This document shows positions 41,607 through 48,687 of a DNA stretch of 50,189 nucleotides, one piece after another (the stretch's first letter is position 1; the number at the start of each line of letters is the position of its first letter). The stretch spans positions 1-50,189 of the forward strand of contig CAMJPL010000020.1 of assembly GCA_946407735.1 (NCBI GenBank), read 5' to 3'. The notes below the pieces were generated by a model. The model did not search any database and was not told where the DNA came from. It worked only from the letters and a program-made list of their open reading frames with translations. Source of the DNA: an uncultured Clostridia bacterium (GTDB lineage: Bacteria; Bacillota; Clostridia; Oscillospirales; CAG-272). Both the position numbers and the translations under genes were made by a program.

Positions 41607-41667
41607 AGCCTTCCCGTATCATGATCACGGCGAGAGCCGCCGTCACGGCGAAAATGAAGTAATACAT
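41593..41667 (-). CDS. 24-residue single-span membrane peptide
   Basis: The peptide is MYYFIFAVTAALAVIMIREG plus FKKR. Residues 2-17 form one membrane span and the tail is basic, so the N-terminus probably faces out. ATG 41667 lies three bases after the stop of the upstream membrane-protein gene, with GAGGCG nearby, so it would be translated by coupling. It is the last gene of the long leftward operon. Function is unknown; small membrane peptides like this often modulate a larger membrane partner, here perhaps its neighbour. Chance cannot be ruled out for such a short frame. Confidence 0.5.
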   Translation of the reverse strand: MYYFIFAVTAALAVIMIREGFKKR

Positions 41668-41670
41668 GTC

Positions 41671-42261
41671 TTATCGCGCCTCGCTTCCCGCGTCGTTTCC
41701 TATGTCTGCCGGAGTTTTCAGGATGTCGTTTATGTAATCGGCGAAGTCCTTCGAGCATTCGATCACTATCGCGTCGGTGTCGCCGTTGAACTCGAAGACG
41801 AGAGCGTATTTTTTCGTCTCGGTCTCGGGCGACGATTTAAGCTGTCCCTTTTTTATCGGGAAGACGTTCGCCGTGTAGATGAAGCTCCGTGATATGTGCC
41901 CGTGGCTCTTTTCGAGCGCCGATATCCCCTCGTGCGCTGTCAGCGCCTTTACCGTCGTCATCGCTATGTTGGCGACGGTCTTTATCTTTTTCCCGCTGGT
42001 TTTGCTTACGGTGAAGTCGGCGCCGTCGGGGCCGAAGACGACGGTATATGTGTATTCTGTCAGTATGAACCGCGTCGTTATCTCGATCGCGGCGACGGCG
42101 GCTGCCATCGCGGCGAGCTGGAGAAGGGCCCGCCAGCCGATGCCGAGACCGCTCAGTATAAGGCATGCCGCCGCTATGGCAAGGCAGAGCCCCGACATTA
42201 TCACGGCGGGAGCCTTTCTTTTCGGCGGCGTATAGCCCTGCAGCGTTTCGTTTCCTGTCAT
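41671..42261 (-). CDS. Two-span membrane protein of unknown function
   Basis: A 196-residue protein. Two membrane segments (about residues 19-40 and 45-62) are followed by a soluble domain, YTYTVVFGPDGADFTVSKTS to YALVFEFNGDTDAIVIECS, and a hydrophilic tail. The layout resembles the 188-residue protein at 30482-31048. It starts with ATGA overlap on the phosphoesterase stop and is followed by the 24-residue peptide. No catalytic motif is visible. Confidence 0.7.
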   Translation of the reverse strand: MTGNETLQGYTPPKRKAPAVIMSGLCLAIAAACLILSGLGIGWRALLQLAAMAAAVAAIEITTRFILTEYTYTVVFGPDGADFTVSKTSGKKIKTVANIAMTTVKALTAHEGISALEKSHGHISRSFIYTANVFPIKKGQLKSSPETETKKYALVFEFNGDTDAIVIECSKDFADYINDILKTPADIGNDAGSEAR

Positions 42262-42761
42262 ATCGTCCCATGCGACAGCAGTATGCCGCCGTCCTTTATC
42301 TCAAGCACTCCGTAGCTCGGATGACCCTCGTACGGCATGCCGATGCTGCCCGGGTTGAAGACGTAAATCCCGCCGTCCCCGGTCCTCTCGTATCTGTTGT
42401 ACGGCTCGTGCGTATGCCCGTACAGCGCGATGGCGCAGCCCTTCTGCGACGCGTCATAGACGAGCTTTCCGATCCCGTATTTCACGCCGCAGGTGTGGCC
42501 GTGGCAGGCGTAGATGCGGACGCCATCAAAGCTGAAATCGTCAGTGAAGCCGATGTCGTATGTGTCGCGTACGACGGATGAGTCGCAGTTGCCGGCGACG
42601 GCGAAGAAGGCGAGCTGCGGGAACTCAGTCTTCATCGACAAGAGATCCGCCGCGCCGTCGCCTAAATGGATGACGGCGTCGGCGCGCCTGCCGTGGATCG
42701 TTATCGCCTGCCGCATATACCTCGTTACTCCGTGCGAGTCGGAGAAGATGAGCATCCTCAT
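42258..42761 (-). CDS. YfcE/MJ0936-family metallophosphoesterase
   Basis: A 167-residue calcineurin-like phosphodiesterase. Metal motifs: FSDSHG (DxH), HLGDGAADL (GDxxD-like), VAGNCDS (GNxD-like), CHGHTCG and LYGHTHEP (GHTH), then FNPGSIGMPY. It should hydrolyse a phosphodiester, such as a cyclic nucleotide; the cellular substrate is unknown. ATG 42761 overlaps the stop of the TIM-barrel gene (ATGA) with AAGGAGAA upstream; a longer in-frame start at 42785 is less likely. Confidence 0.88.
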   Translation of the reverse strand: MRMLIFSDSHGVTRYMRQAITIHGRRADAVIHLGDGAADLLSMKTEFPQLAFFAVAGNCDSSVVRDTYDIGFTDDFSFDGVRIYACHGHTCGVKYGIGKLVYDASQKGCAIALYGHTHEPYNRYERTGDGGIYVFNPGSIGMPYEGHPSYGVLEIKDGGILLSHGTI

Positions 42762-43591
42762 ATCCCGAGGTTCTCCTTGAGCCACGAAGCCGAGTCTGAC
42801 AGCGCCGGCTCGGCGGGGACTATCCCGCCGTTCTCGACCGAAACGCAGCCGTCATAGCCGATCTCCTTCAATTTATCGCAGATATGGCCGAGATCGGCCA
42901 TCCCGCCGCCGACGCAGGGGTATGAATAGAATATCCCGCCGCTGAGATCGCGTCCGGCCGGGGATCGATTGTCGTTGTACCTCGTGCGCGAGTAGTTTTT
43001 CATGTGTACGTGGGAGAACGGCTGTCTTCTCAGGGCGGTGATCCTGTCCGCCGCCTCCGAAGGCGATTCGCCGACCCAGACGAAATTCCCGGTGTCGAGC
43101 GTCATCATCAGCTCCGGCACCTGAGTCAGAAGATATTCGAAGTCGGAAATCGTGGAGAACGGGCAGGGGAGCCGCGAGAAGTTCTCGACCGACAGCGTGA
43201 CGCCTCTCTCGCGCGCGAAAAGGCAGAGCGGGGAAAGGTACGACGCCAGTATCGCCCTCAGATCATCGCGCTCTTTCCCCTCCGGGATCGGCGACGGCAG
43301 GAGCATGGCGCTTTTCGCCCCCATCTCGGCGGCGGCCTCGACGAACCTTCTGCAGATGTCATAATCGGCGTCGGAGTAGAGCGGCGCCATGCAGGAGCAA
43401 GCCGGGATATCGAGCCCGTGATCTTCGGCGAGGGTCCTGAGGGCCTTCACGTCGTCCCCCGTCTCGCCCCAGACGAGGGGATCTATCCCGGTATAGCCGA
43501 TGCGGCGTATCATGTCGAAGGCCTCTCCGATCGTTTTTCCGCTTTCGGCGGCGAGCTGGAGGGCGACGTTGTAAAAGAGTATCAGACGCAT
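42758..43591 (-). CDS. TIM-barrel sugar phosphate isomerase/epimerase-like protein
   Basis: A 277-residue xylose-isomerase-like TIM barrel. Typical strand ends: GYTGIDPLVW, IPACSCMAPL, SAMLLPSP, TLSVENFS, MMTLDTGNFVWVG, HVHMKNYS and GCVSVENGG, with Glu, Asp, His and Glu as likely metal ligands. It should isomerise or epimerise a sugar or polyol. A related domain begins the fusion protein at 48688. It is in an operon with lipoproteins and a phosphoesterase, which may point to surface-sugar metabolism. Confidence 0.85.
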   Translation of the reverse strand: MRLILFYNVALQLAAESGKTIGEAFDMIRRIGYTGIDPLVWGETGDDVKALRTLAEDHGLDIPACSCMAPLYSDADYDICRRFVEAAAEMGAKSAMLLPSPIPEGKERDDLRAILASYLSPLCLFARERGVTLSVENFSRLPCPFSTISDFEYLLTQVPELMMTLDTGNFVWVGESPSEAADRITALRRQPFSHVHMKNYSRTRYNDNRSPAGRDLSGGIFYSYPCVGGGMADLGHICDKLKEIGYDGCVSVENGGIVPAEPALSDSASWLKENLGI

Positions 43592-43604
43592 TGTATTTGA
43601 CGGA

Positions 43605-45017
43605 TCAGTACATTATGTTCACGATGTTGCGCTCGGTGATGAGATAGACGACGAAATCGGCGCCGATCTCGTCGATGTACGACTTGTCGAAGCCGTATTC
43701 CCACATCTCGACCCACTTTATCTCCCTTCCGCAGTCGTTGAACATGCATTCGCTGCAGGAGGCGAAGGAGTCGCGGTGGAAGACTATGTTCGGAAGCTCT
43801 CGCGTCTCATCGCCGTTGTGGACGGTATGCTCGTCCTTGAACTCGGACGGATCGACCTCCACCTTTCCCGGATAGAGGAAATTCGGCTCGTACGGCGAGT
43901 CGAAAAGCAGCTCGCAGAGGGTGGCGTACTCGTGTATCGCCTCGTTCGGGATCTCAAGATGCGTCGCCATGTCCCCGGAGATCATGTCTTTATGATAGAA
44001 TCTGAATTCGGACATGTCTCTCGGCGCGGCGTCAGGCCAGCCGTTCTCCGCGAGATACTCGGAGAAGGCCTTGTAGCCGAGATATGCGCCGTACTGCGTC
44101 CAGTGCGAGTCGGTCTTGAAGTAGAGCTTGTATTCGTCGTCCCTGTGCTCGAGGAAGATATCGGTGAGATCTATCACGTCGGAGCCGCAGGCTTCGGCGA
44201 TCTCGGTGAACTGCCTTGTAAGCGAGGTGTCGGCCGCAGAGCGGACGTATTCCTCCGGCACCGTCTCGGGATAGATGTTCATCGGGTTCGGCACGAGCAG
44301 ATAGACTATCTTCGCGCCCTTCTCAGCCGCCGCGTCGGCGCGCTTCTTCGCCGCCTTCGTCACGCCCTCATACTGCTTTTCGCCGAGGATATTGTCGCCG
44401 ATATAGTCTGAGACGGCTCCGGCGAAATGTCCCTGCAGTGTGTCGCCGCATATGACGCCGCATACGCCGTGATCCTCAAGCAGCGTGATCCCACGCTCCG
44501 GCCTTACGGTGAAGGTTATCGGAGCCGACGGGGCCATGCCCTCGCGCTCGCAGGTGACGCTCAGCACCGTTGTGCCTTCGCCTATATACACGGCGGCCCA
44601 GAAATACCCGTCGGATATCCCGTCCGTCTTCTCGGGATGAAAATACATCTCATCCCGCCCGCCGGTGACGTGTATCACGGCGTCCGGCGGACAGCTGCCG
44701 CAGAAGAACACGAGATCGTCCTTTATGAACTTGTATTCGGTTATCTTCGGCTTTTCGGCGGCGTCGCCCGGCGCGTCGGCCGCCTTAGGCGCGCTGAGGC
44801 TGTCGATGTCGACGTTCACGACCGACTTCATGTCGATAAGGCGGACGGCGGGGGCTTCTGTTTCGGCGGCGGTATCGGACGCCGCGGTTTCGTCCGCTGT
44901 TTCAGTCGCCGTACCTTCCGACGTGCCGTCATCCGCGCTCCCGCACGATACTGACGACGCGAGAAGGAGCAGGGCAAGGATGACCGCCCCGGCTCTTCCG
45001 GTTATAACGGAGCTCAT
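43605..45017 (-). CDS. AlgX/DHHW-like SGNH-fold lipoprotein
   Basis: A 470-residue exported lipoprotein (Cys25 in SSVSC) with an acidic Thr/Ala/Glu linker. The C-terminal domain carries YFKTDSHWTQYGAYLGYKAF, the DHHW/AlgX signature, and HRDSFAS with the candidate nucleophile Ser; IVYLLVPNPMNIYPE begins the SGNH fold. Relatives transfer acetyl groups onto exported polysaccharide, usually with an MBOAT partner, which is absent here. The next gene upstream encodes a DUF4358 protein, a common companion of MBOAT/DHHW pairs in Clostridia. Confidence 0.82.
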   Translation of the reverse strand: MSSVITGRAGAVILALLLLASSVSCGSADDGTSEGTATETADETAASDTAAETEAPAVRLIDMKSVVNVDIDSLSAPKAADAPGDAAEKPKITEYKFIKDDLVFFCGSCPPDAVIHVTGGRDEMYFHPEKTDGISDGYFWAAVYIGEGTTVLSVTCEREGMAPSAPITFTVRPERGITLLEDHGVCGVICGDTLQGHFAGAVSDYIGDNILGEKQYEGVTKAAKKRADAAAEKGAKIVYLLVPNPMNIYPETVPEEYVRSAADTSLTRQFTEIAEACGSDVIDLTDIFLEHRDDEYKLYFKTDSHWTQYGAYLGYKAFSEYLAENGWPDAAPRDMSEFRFYHKDMISGDMATHLEIPNEAIHEYATLCELLFDSPYEPNFLYPGKVEVDPSEFKDEHTVHNGDETRELPNIVFHRDSFASCSECMFNDCGREIKWVEMWEYGFDKSYIDEIGADFVVYLITERNIVNIMY

Positions 45018-45018
45018 G

Positions 45019-45624
45019 TCAGCCGCCGAGGACGGCGTCTATCGCCGAGATCGCCCTCGCGTTGTCGGAGGTGCAGAGAAGACAGATGAAGCTGCCCTTT
45101 TCGATTATCTGCATGTTCTTCATCATCTCCTCCTCCTCGGGGACATAGGTGCCGAAATCGCCGCTGTTTTTCAGGCTGAACCTCGTCTCCATCAGCTTCT
45201 TCGCCTCGGCGGCGTCGCTCGCTTCGCCGAGCTTGAAAACGATCATCTCGAACGCCTTCTTGCTCGCCGGAGCGCAGATCGCGTACTCGGAAAGGGAGGT
45301 GAAGGCCGGCATTTCGGCGCCGAACTCGTTCAGGAAGAACTGCCCGGCGAAATCGGGATCGAGATATTCGTCGGAGTCGGGATCGGTCACCGAGCTGCGG
45401 TAGTATTTCACCTTCGGCAGCTCATCCTCGGAAAAAGCCGCCACAGCCGCGTCGAGGACGGCGTCGGCCGATACGTCGGCGTAGCTTTCAGAGCCGTCCG
45501 ATCCGCCGTTTTCGGCGTCCGGAGCGTCAGGCGACTCCTCCCCGCACGAGACGAGGACGGCGGCTGCGGCCAAAACGACGGCCGCCGCGAGGCATACGGA
45601 TTTTACGATTCCTGTGATCTTCAT
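45019..45624 (-). CDS. DUF4358 lipoprotein
   Basis: A 201-residue lipoprotein with signal ending LVSC (Cys27) and an acidic Ser/Asp linker. The DUF4358 domain follows: YAICAPASKKAFEMIVFKLG, AAEAKKLMETRF and the closing IIEKGSFICLLCTSDNARAI. These proteins accompany surface acylation loci; their role is unproven. AAAGGAGAGAG lies just before the ATG. The downstream DHHW-like gene begins one base after its stop, indicating coupled synthesis. Confidence 0.83.
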   Translation of the reverse strand: MKITGIVKSVCLAAAVVLAAAAVLVSCGEESPDAPDAENGGSDGSESYADVSADAVLDAAVAAFSEDELPKVKYYRSSVTDPDSDEYLDPDFAGQFFLNEFGAEMPAFTSLSEYAICAPASKKAFEMIVFKLGEASDAAEAKKLMETRFSLKNSGDFGTYVPEEEEMMKNMQIIEKGSFICLLCTSDNARAISAIDAVLGG

Positions 45625-45636
45625 TTTCTCTCTCCT

Positions 45637-46539
45637 TTATTCAAGACCGCCGACGATCAGGTTGTCACCGAGATCGATGTAGCGGTAACCCTCGGGGAAG
45701 TTTATATTGCCGGAATAATCGAGATATTCGTAGGCGAAGATCTCGATCAGCCCTTCTGTCGAATGTGCCGAGCTGTCAAAGCAGAGCGAGCCGTCCGCCT
45801 CCTTTATGACGTACAGCCCCTTCGTCTCCGGTTTTTCGAAGCCGATTTTGAAGGCGGCGCCGTCATAGGCTCCCTCCTTCGTCTCGTGCCAGACGCCGGT
45901 CGCGTCGTAGAGAAGGCTCTGGAGGCGTTTCGCTTCGGTATGGAGGCTTGATATGGCGTAGACTATCGGCCAGTCGGCCGAGCTTTCGCCGCAGACGTAG
46001 ATGCCCTTGAGGTCGTAATGCTGCGCCTCGATGTGCTCGAAGCCGTCCTCCACCTCAAAGGCTCCGTCCGATACCGGGAGGTTGTCGATGACCCACTGCA
46101 CGGCTCTCTCGGTGCCCTCGGCGCTCCCGCCGCCGACGTAAAGCCTGCCGCCGACGCATTTCACGATGAAGCCGGTCCTTCCGACGGCTCTGAGGTCGAT
46201 ATCGTCGCCGAGCCGGGACGGACGCAGGGTGTCGCCGACGATGACCTCGTATCTGTAAACGGGATTCCTCTCCCAGTCGGTGGAGATCTTAAGCTGACAT
46301 CCCGTGCCGTCGGAGAGGAACTGTTTCAGCCGGAGGGCGGACTTCGTCTCGGCGTCGCTTGACATGTCGCCCCTTATGACGCAGAACTCGTCCTCGGTGT
46401 CCTTCGATATTATGAGACCGGCGGACGTCTCGTCCTCCGGTGCGGCGGGAGGCGTTTCCTCCTTCGGGCTGCCGCAGCCGCACAATAGGGCGGCCGACAG
46501 CAGCGCCGCCGCGAGCAAAGCTGTGATTTTCACTTTCAT
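45637..46539 (-). CDS. Unrecognised lipoprotein with GH20b/GH67N-like domain
   Basis: A 300-residue exported protein with a lipoprotein signal (Cys22 in LCGC). Residues about 55-145 have the pattern of the small non-catalytic alpha/beta domain that precedes GH20 and GH67 barrels: [43 protein letters not shown] and [13 protein letters not shown]. No glycosidase barrel follows; the C-terminal half is not recognised. It may bind a wall or gut sugar. Its ATG overlaps the YifB stop (ATGA). Confidence 0.68.
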   Translation of the reverse strand: MKVKITALLAAALLSAALLCGCGSPKEETPPAAPEDETSAGLIISKDTEDEFCVIRGDMSSDAETKSALRLKQFLSDGTGCQLKISTDWERNPVYRYEVIVGDTLRPSRLGDDIDLRAVGRTGFIVKCVGGRLYVGGGSAEGTERAVQWVIDNLPVSDGAFEVEDGFEHIEAQHYDLKGIYVCGESSADWPIVYAISSLHTEAKRLQSLLYDATGVWHETKEGAYDGAAFKIGFEKPETKGLYVIKEADGSLCFDSSAHSTEGLIEIFAYEYLDYSGNINFPEGYRYIDLGDNLIVGGLE

Positions 46540-48068
46540 CCCCAGTATTTCTTGTCCAGCGATCTGAACTGGAGCGCCTGCGCGATGTCGTCGGCCGAGA
46601 TCTCCTCCCGACGGTCGAGATCGGCTATCGTCCTCGCGACGCGCAGGATCCTGTCGTGTCCCCTCGCCGACATGCCGAGCCGCTCGAAGGCGGCCGCCAT
46701 GAGGGAGGACGCCTCATCGCCGAGCGCGCACCAGCGCCTTATCTGCATCGGGGTGAGGTCGGCGTTGGCGAGCACCTTTTCTCCCGCCGCGCCGTACCGC
46801 TCGGCGGCGAAGCGTCTGGCGGCTATCACTCGCCGCCTTATCTCGTCGGAGGACTCCTCCTCGCTCCTGCTCGTCATATCCTTGTACGTCACCGCCGGAA
46901 CCTCGATCTGGATGTCGATCCTGTCGAGCAGAGGGCCAGAGAGCTTTGACAGGTATCTCTTTCTGTCTATCTCGGAGCAGGTGCACTGCCTCACGCTCGA
47001 GCCGAAATAGCCGCACCGGCAGGGGTTCATGGCGCAGACGAGCATGAAATCGGAAGGGAAGACGTACCGCCCGGTCGCGCGCGATATGGCGATCTGCCTG
47101 TCCTCGAGCGGCTGGCGCAGGATCTCGGTGACGTTCTTCGCGTACTCCGGCAGCTCGTCCATGAACAGCACGCCGTACTGGGCGAGCGATATCTCGCCCG
47201 GCATCGGAGTCGTCCCGCCGCCGGATAGAGCGGCCGCCGAAGCCGTGTGATGCGGCGAGCGGAAGGGACGGCGGGTTATCAGCGGAGTCTTTTCTGTCAG
47301 CAGCCCCGATATTGAGTATATCTTCGTTATCTCGATGCTCTCATCGAAGGTGAGCGGCGGCAGTATCGTCGGTATGCGGCGGGCGAGCATCGACTTGCCG
47401 CTCCCGGGAGGGCCGATCAGAAGCACATTGTGCGCCCCGGCGGCCGCTATCTCGAGCGCTCTTTTTACCGTCTGCTGCCCCTTCACGTCGGAAAAGTCTA
47501 TGTCGTAGATAAGCGACTGCTCCTCAAAGAGCTTCTTGTCGAATATTTCGGGAGCTATCGGGCTTTCACCGCTCAGATGCCCGAGCAGCTGCCTCAGCGA
47601 TGAGACGCCGTAGATCTCGACGCCGTCGACGGCCGCCGCCTCGGCGGCGTTCGCCTTCGGGACAAATATCCGCTTCTTCCCGGCATTCTTCGCCGCCATC
47701 GCCATGCACAGGGCGCCGCGCACCGGCTTTATCTCGCCGGACAGCGCCATCTCGCCGAAGAAGCACATGTCCTCCGCGACCGATGTCACACCCATCCCGC
47801 AGAGGATGCCGAGCGTCATCGGCAGATCGTACGCCGAGCCGCTCTTTTTCATGTCGGCGGGGGCGAGATTCACCGTGATGGAAGGATCGCCGAAGACAAG
47901 GCCGCTCGACTCGATCGACGAGCGGATCCTCTCCCTCGCCTCCTTCACCGAGGCGTCGGGCAGACCGACTATATCGAAGTGCGGGAGCTGGGAATTCACG
48001 CTGCACTCGACGGTGACAAGATACCCGTCTATACCGAGCAGTCCGGCGCTGTACAGTCTTGAGAGCAA
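46536..48068 (-). CDS. comM: YifB/ComM-family AAA+ ATPase
   Basis: A 510-residue Mg-chelatase-like AAA+ protein. The N-terminal ChlI-like domain starts [16 protein letters not shown]. Walker A is [15 protein letters not shown]; Walker B is [26 protein letters not shown] is the family Cys motif; and [19 protein letters not shown] is the C-terminal lid signature. In naturally transformable species ComM is a helicase that extends branches during DNA integration. Start is TTG 48068, with AAGGGGTGG upstream, matching the conserved family start. It heads the leftward operon. Confidence 0.93.
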   Translation of the reverse strand: MLSRLYSAGLLGIDGYLVTVECSVNSQLPHFDIVGLPDASVKEARERIRSSIESSGLVFGDPSITVNLAPADMKKSGSAYDLPMTLGILCGMGVTSVAEDMCFFGEMALSGEIKPVRGALCMAMAAKNAGKKRIFVPKANAAEAAAVDGVEIYGVSSLRQLLGHLSGESPIAPEIFDKKLFEEQSLIYDIDFSDVKGQQTVKRALEIAAAGAHNVLLIGPPGSGKSMLARRIPTILPPLTFDESIEITKIYSISGLLTEKTPLITRRPFRSPHHTASAAALSGGGTTPMPGEISLAQYGVLFMDELPEYAKNVTEILRQPLEDRQIAISRATGRYVFPSDFMLVCAMNPCRCGYFGSSVRQCTCSEIDRKRYLSKLSGPLLDRIDIQIEVPAVTYKDMTSRSEEESSDEIRRRVIAARRFAAERYGAAGEKVLANADLTPMQIRRWCALGDEASSLMAAAFERLGMSARGHDRILRVARTIADLDRREEISADDIAQALQFRSLDKKYWG

Positions 48069-48217
48069 ATCGACACCACCCCTTGCATATCATTATTGAA
48101 TATTATACCATAAACCGGAGGATATATCAAGGCGTTTTCTCTTAATCTGAGGATTTGTTTTGATGCGCGGCAAAGCAAATTAATTAAAATCAATATTAAA
48201 ATTCACATTTTCAGCGC
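48069..48217. other. Divergent gap between comM and the T-box gene
   Basis: This holds the leftward comM promoter and then about 80 AT-rich bases (48135-48217) without further recognised signals before the T-box promoter. No gene is seen. Confidence 0.6.
48102..48130 (-). promoter_or_regulatory. Promoter of the comM operon
   Basis: Read leftward: TTGATA (48130-48125), 17-base spacer, TATAAT (48107-48102). Confidence 0.75.
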
Positions 48218-48246
48218 TTGACAAATCGGAAAATCGGTGATATAAT
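48218..48246 (+). promoter_or_regulatory. Promoter of the T-box leader
   Basis: Perfect TTGACA (48218-48223), 17-base spacer and perfect TATAAT (48241-48246). Confidence 0.85.
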
Positions 48247-48252
48247 ATACAG

Positions 48253-48560
48253 CACATCAATCAAACGCGACGAGAGGGAATAAACCCGAAACGGATTCTC
48301 AAGAGAGCCGCCGGCAGGTGCAAGGCGGCGTTCCGTCAGGTCAATAACTCGCCCTTGAGCGGCCGGCTGAAAGATATCGAGTAGGCGCGGACGGGAGCAC
48401 CCGTTACAGTACAGCGCATTATGACGATGAAGGCGTAAAGTTATGCTGTATGTCAGGTGATGCGTGCAGAGCGGGCGGCGGATGACGCCGTCAATATGAG
48501 TGGTACCGCGGAAGAATAATATCTCCGTCTCATACAGTATGGCTGTATGGGCGTTTTTTG
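48253..48560 (+). promoter_or_regulatory. T-box riboswitch leader
   Basis: A complete T-box. Stem I region shows AGAGAGCCGCCGGCAGGTGC and its complement GGCGGC, followed by AACTCGCCCTTGAGC (about 48346-48360), the usual place of the specifier codon. The T-box sequence GAGTGGTACCGCGG (48498-48511) binds the uncharged tRNA acceptor end. The specifier could be TCG (Ser), CTC (Leu) or a neighbour; I cannot fix it by eye. T-boxes sense uncharged tRNA and let transcription continue. Downstream is not a tRNA synthetase or an obvious amino-acid gene, but a TIM-barrel/AMP-ligase fusion. Confidence 0.88.
48531..48560 (+). terminator. T-box terminator
   Basis: CATACAG (48531-48537) and CTGTATG (48543-48549) around TATGG, followed by GGCGTTTTTTG. 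It is mutually exclusive with an antiterminator formed around the T-box sequence. Confidence 0.82.
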
Positions 48561-48629
48561 TTTCCCTTCAGCCAAAAAACAGGAATTGACACTTTAGCAA
48601 AAGTCTTTGGGAAAAGAAGGGGTTCGGGG

Positions 48630-48673
48630 GAGGAAGACCCTTTCTTCAGAAAGGGTCTTCCTCCCCCGAGATA
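48630..48673. repeat. Long perfect hairpin repeat, copy B
   Basis: Two 21-base arms starting CGGGGGAGGAAGACC and ending GGTCTTCCTCCCCCG, with a two-base TC loop. The upstream lead-in GCAAAAGTCTTTGGGAAAAG matches that of copy A read leftward. It ends immediately before the ribosome-binding site of the fusion gene. Confidence 0.85.
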
Positions 48674-48687
48674 AAGGAAAAACTCAA

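Noticed and set aside
48595..48625. A second promoter (TTGACA near 48586) for the fusion gene
   Set aside because: No acceptable -10 box lies 16-18 bases downstream; the T-box promoter is sufficient.
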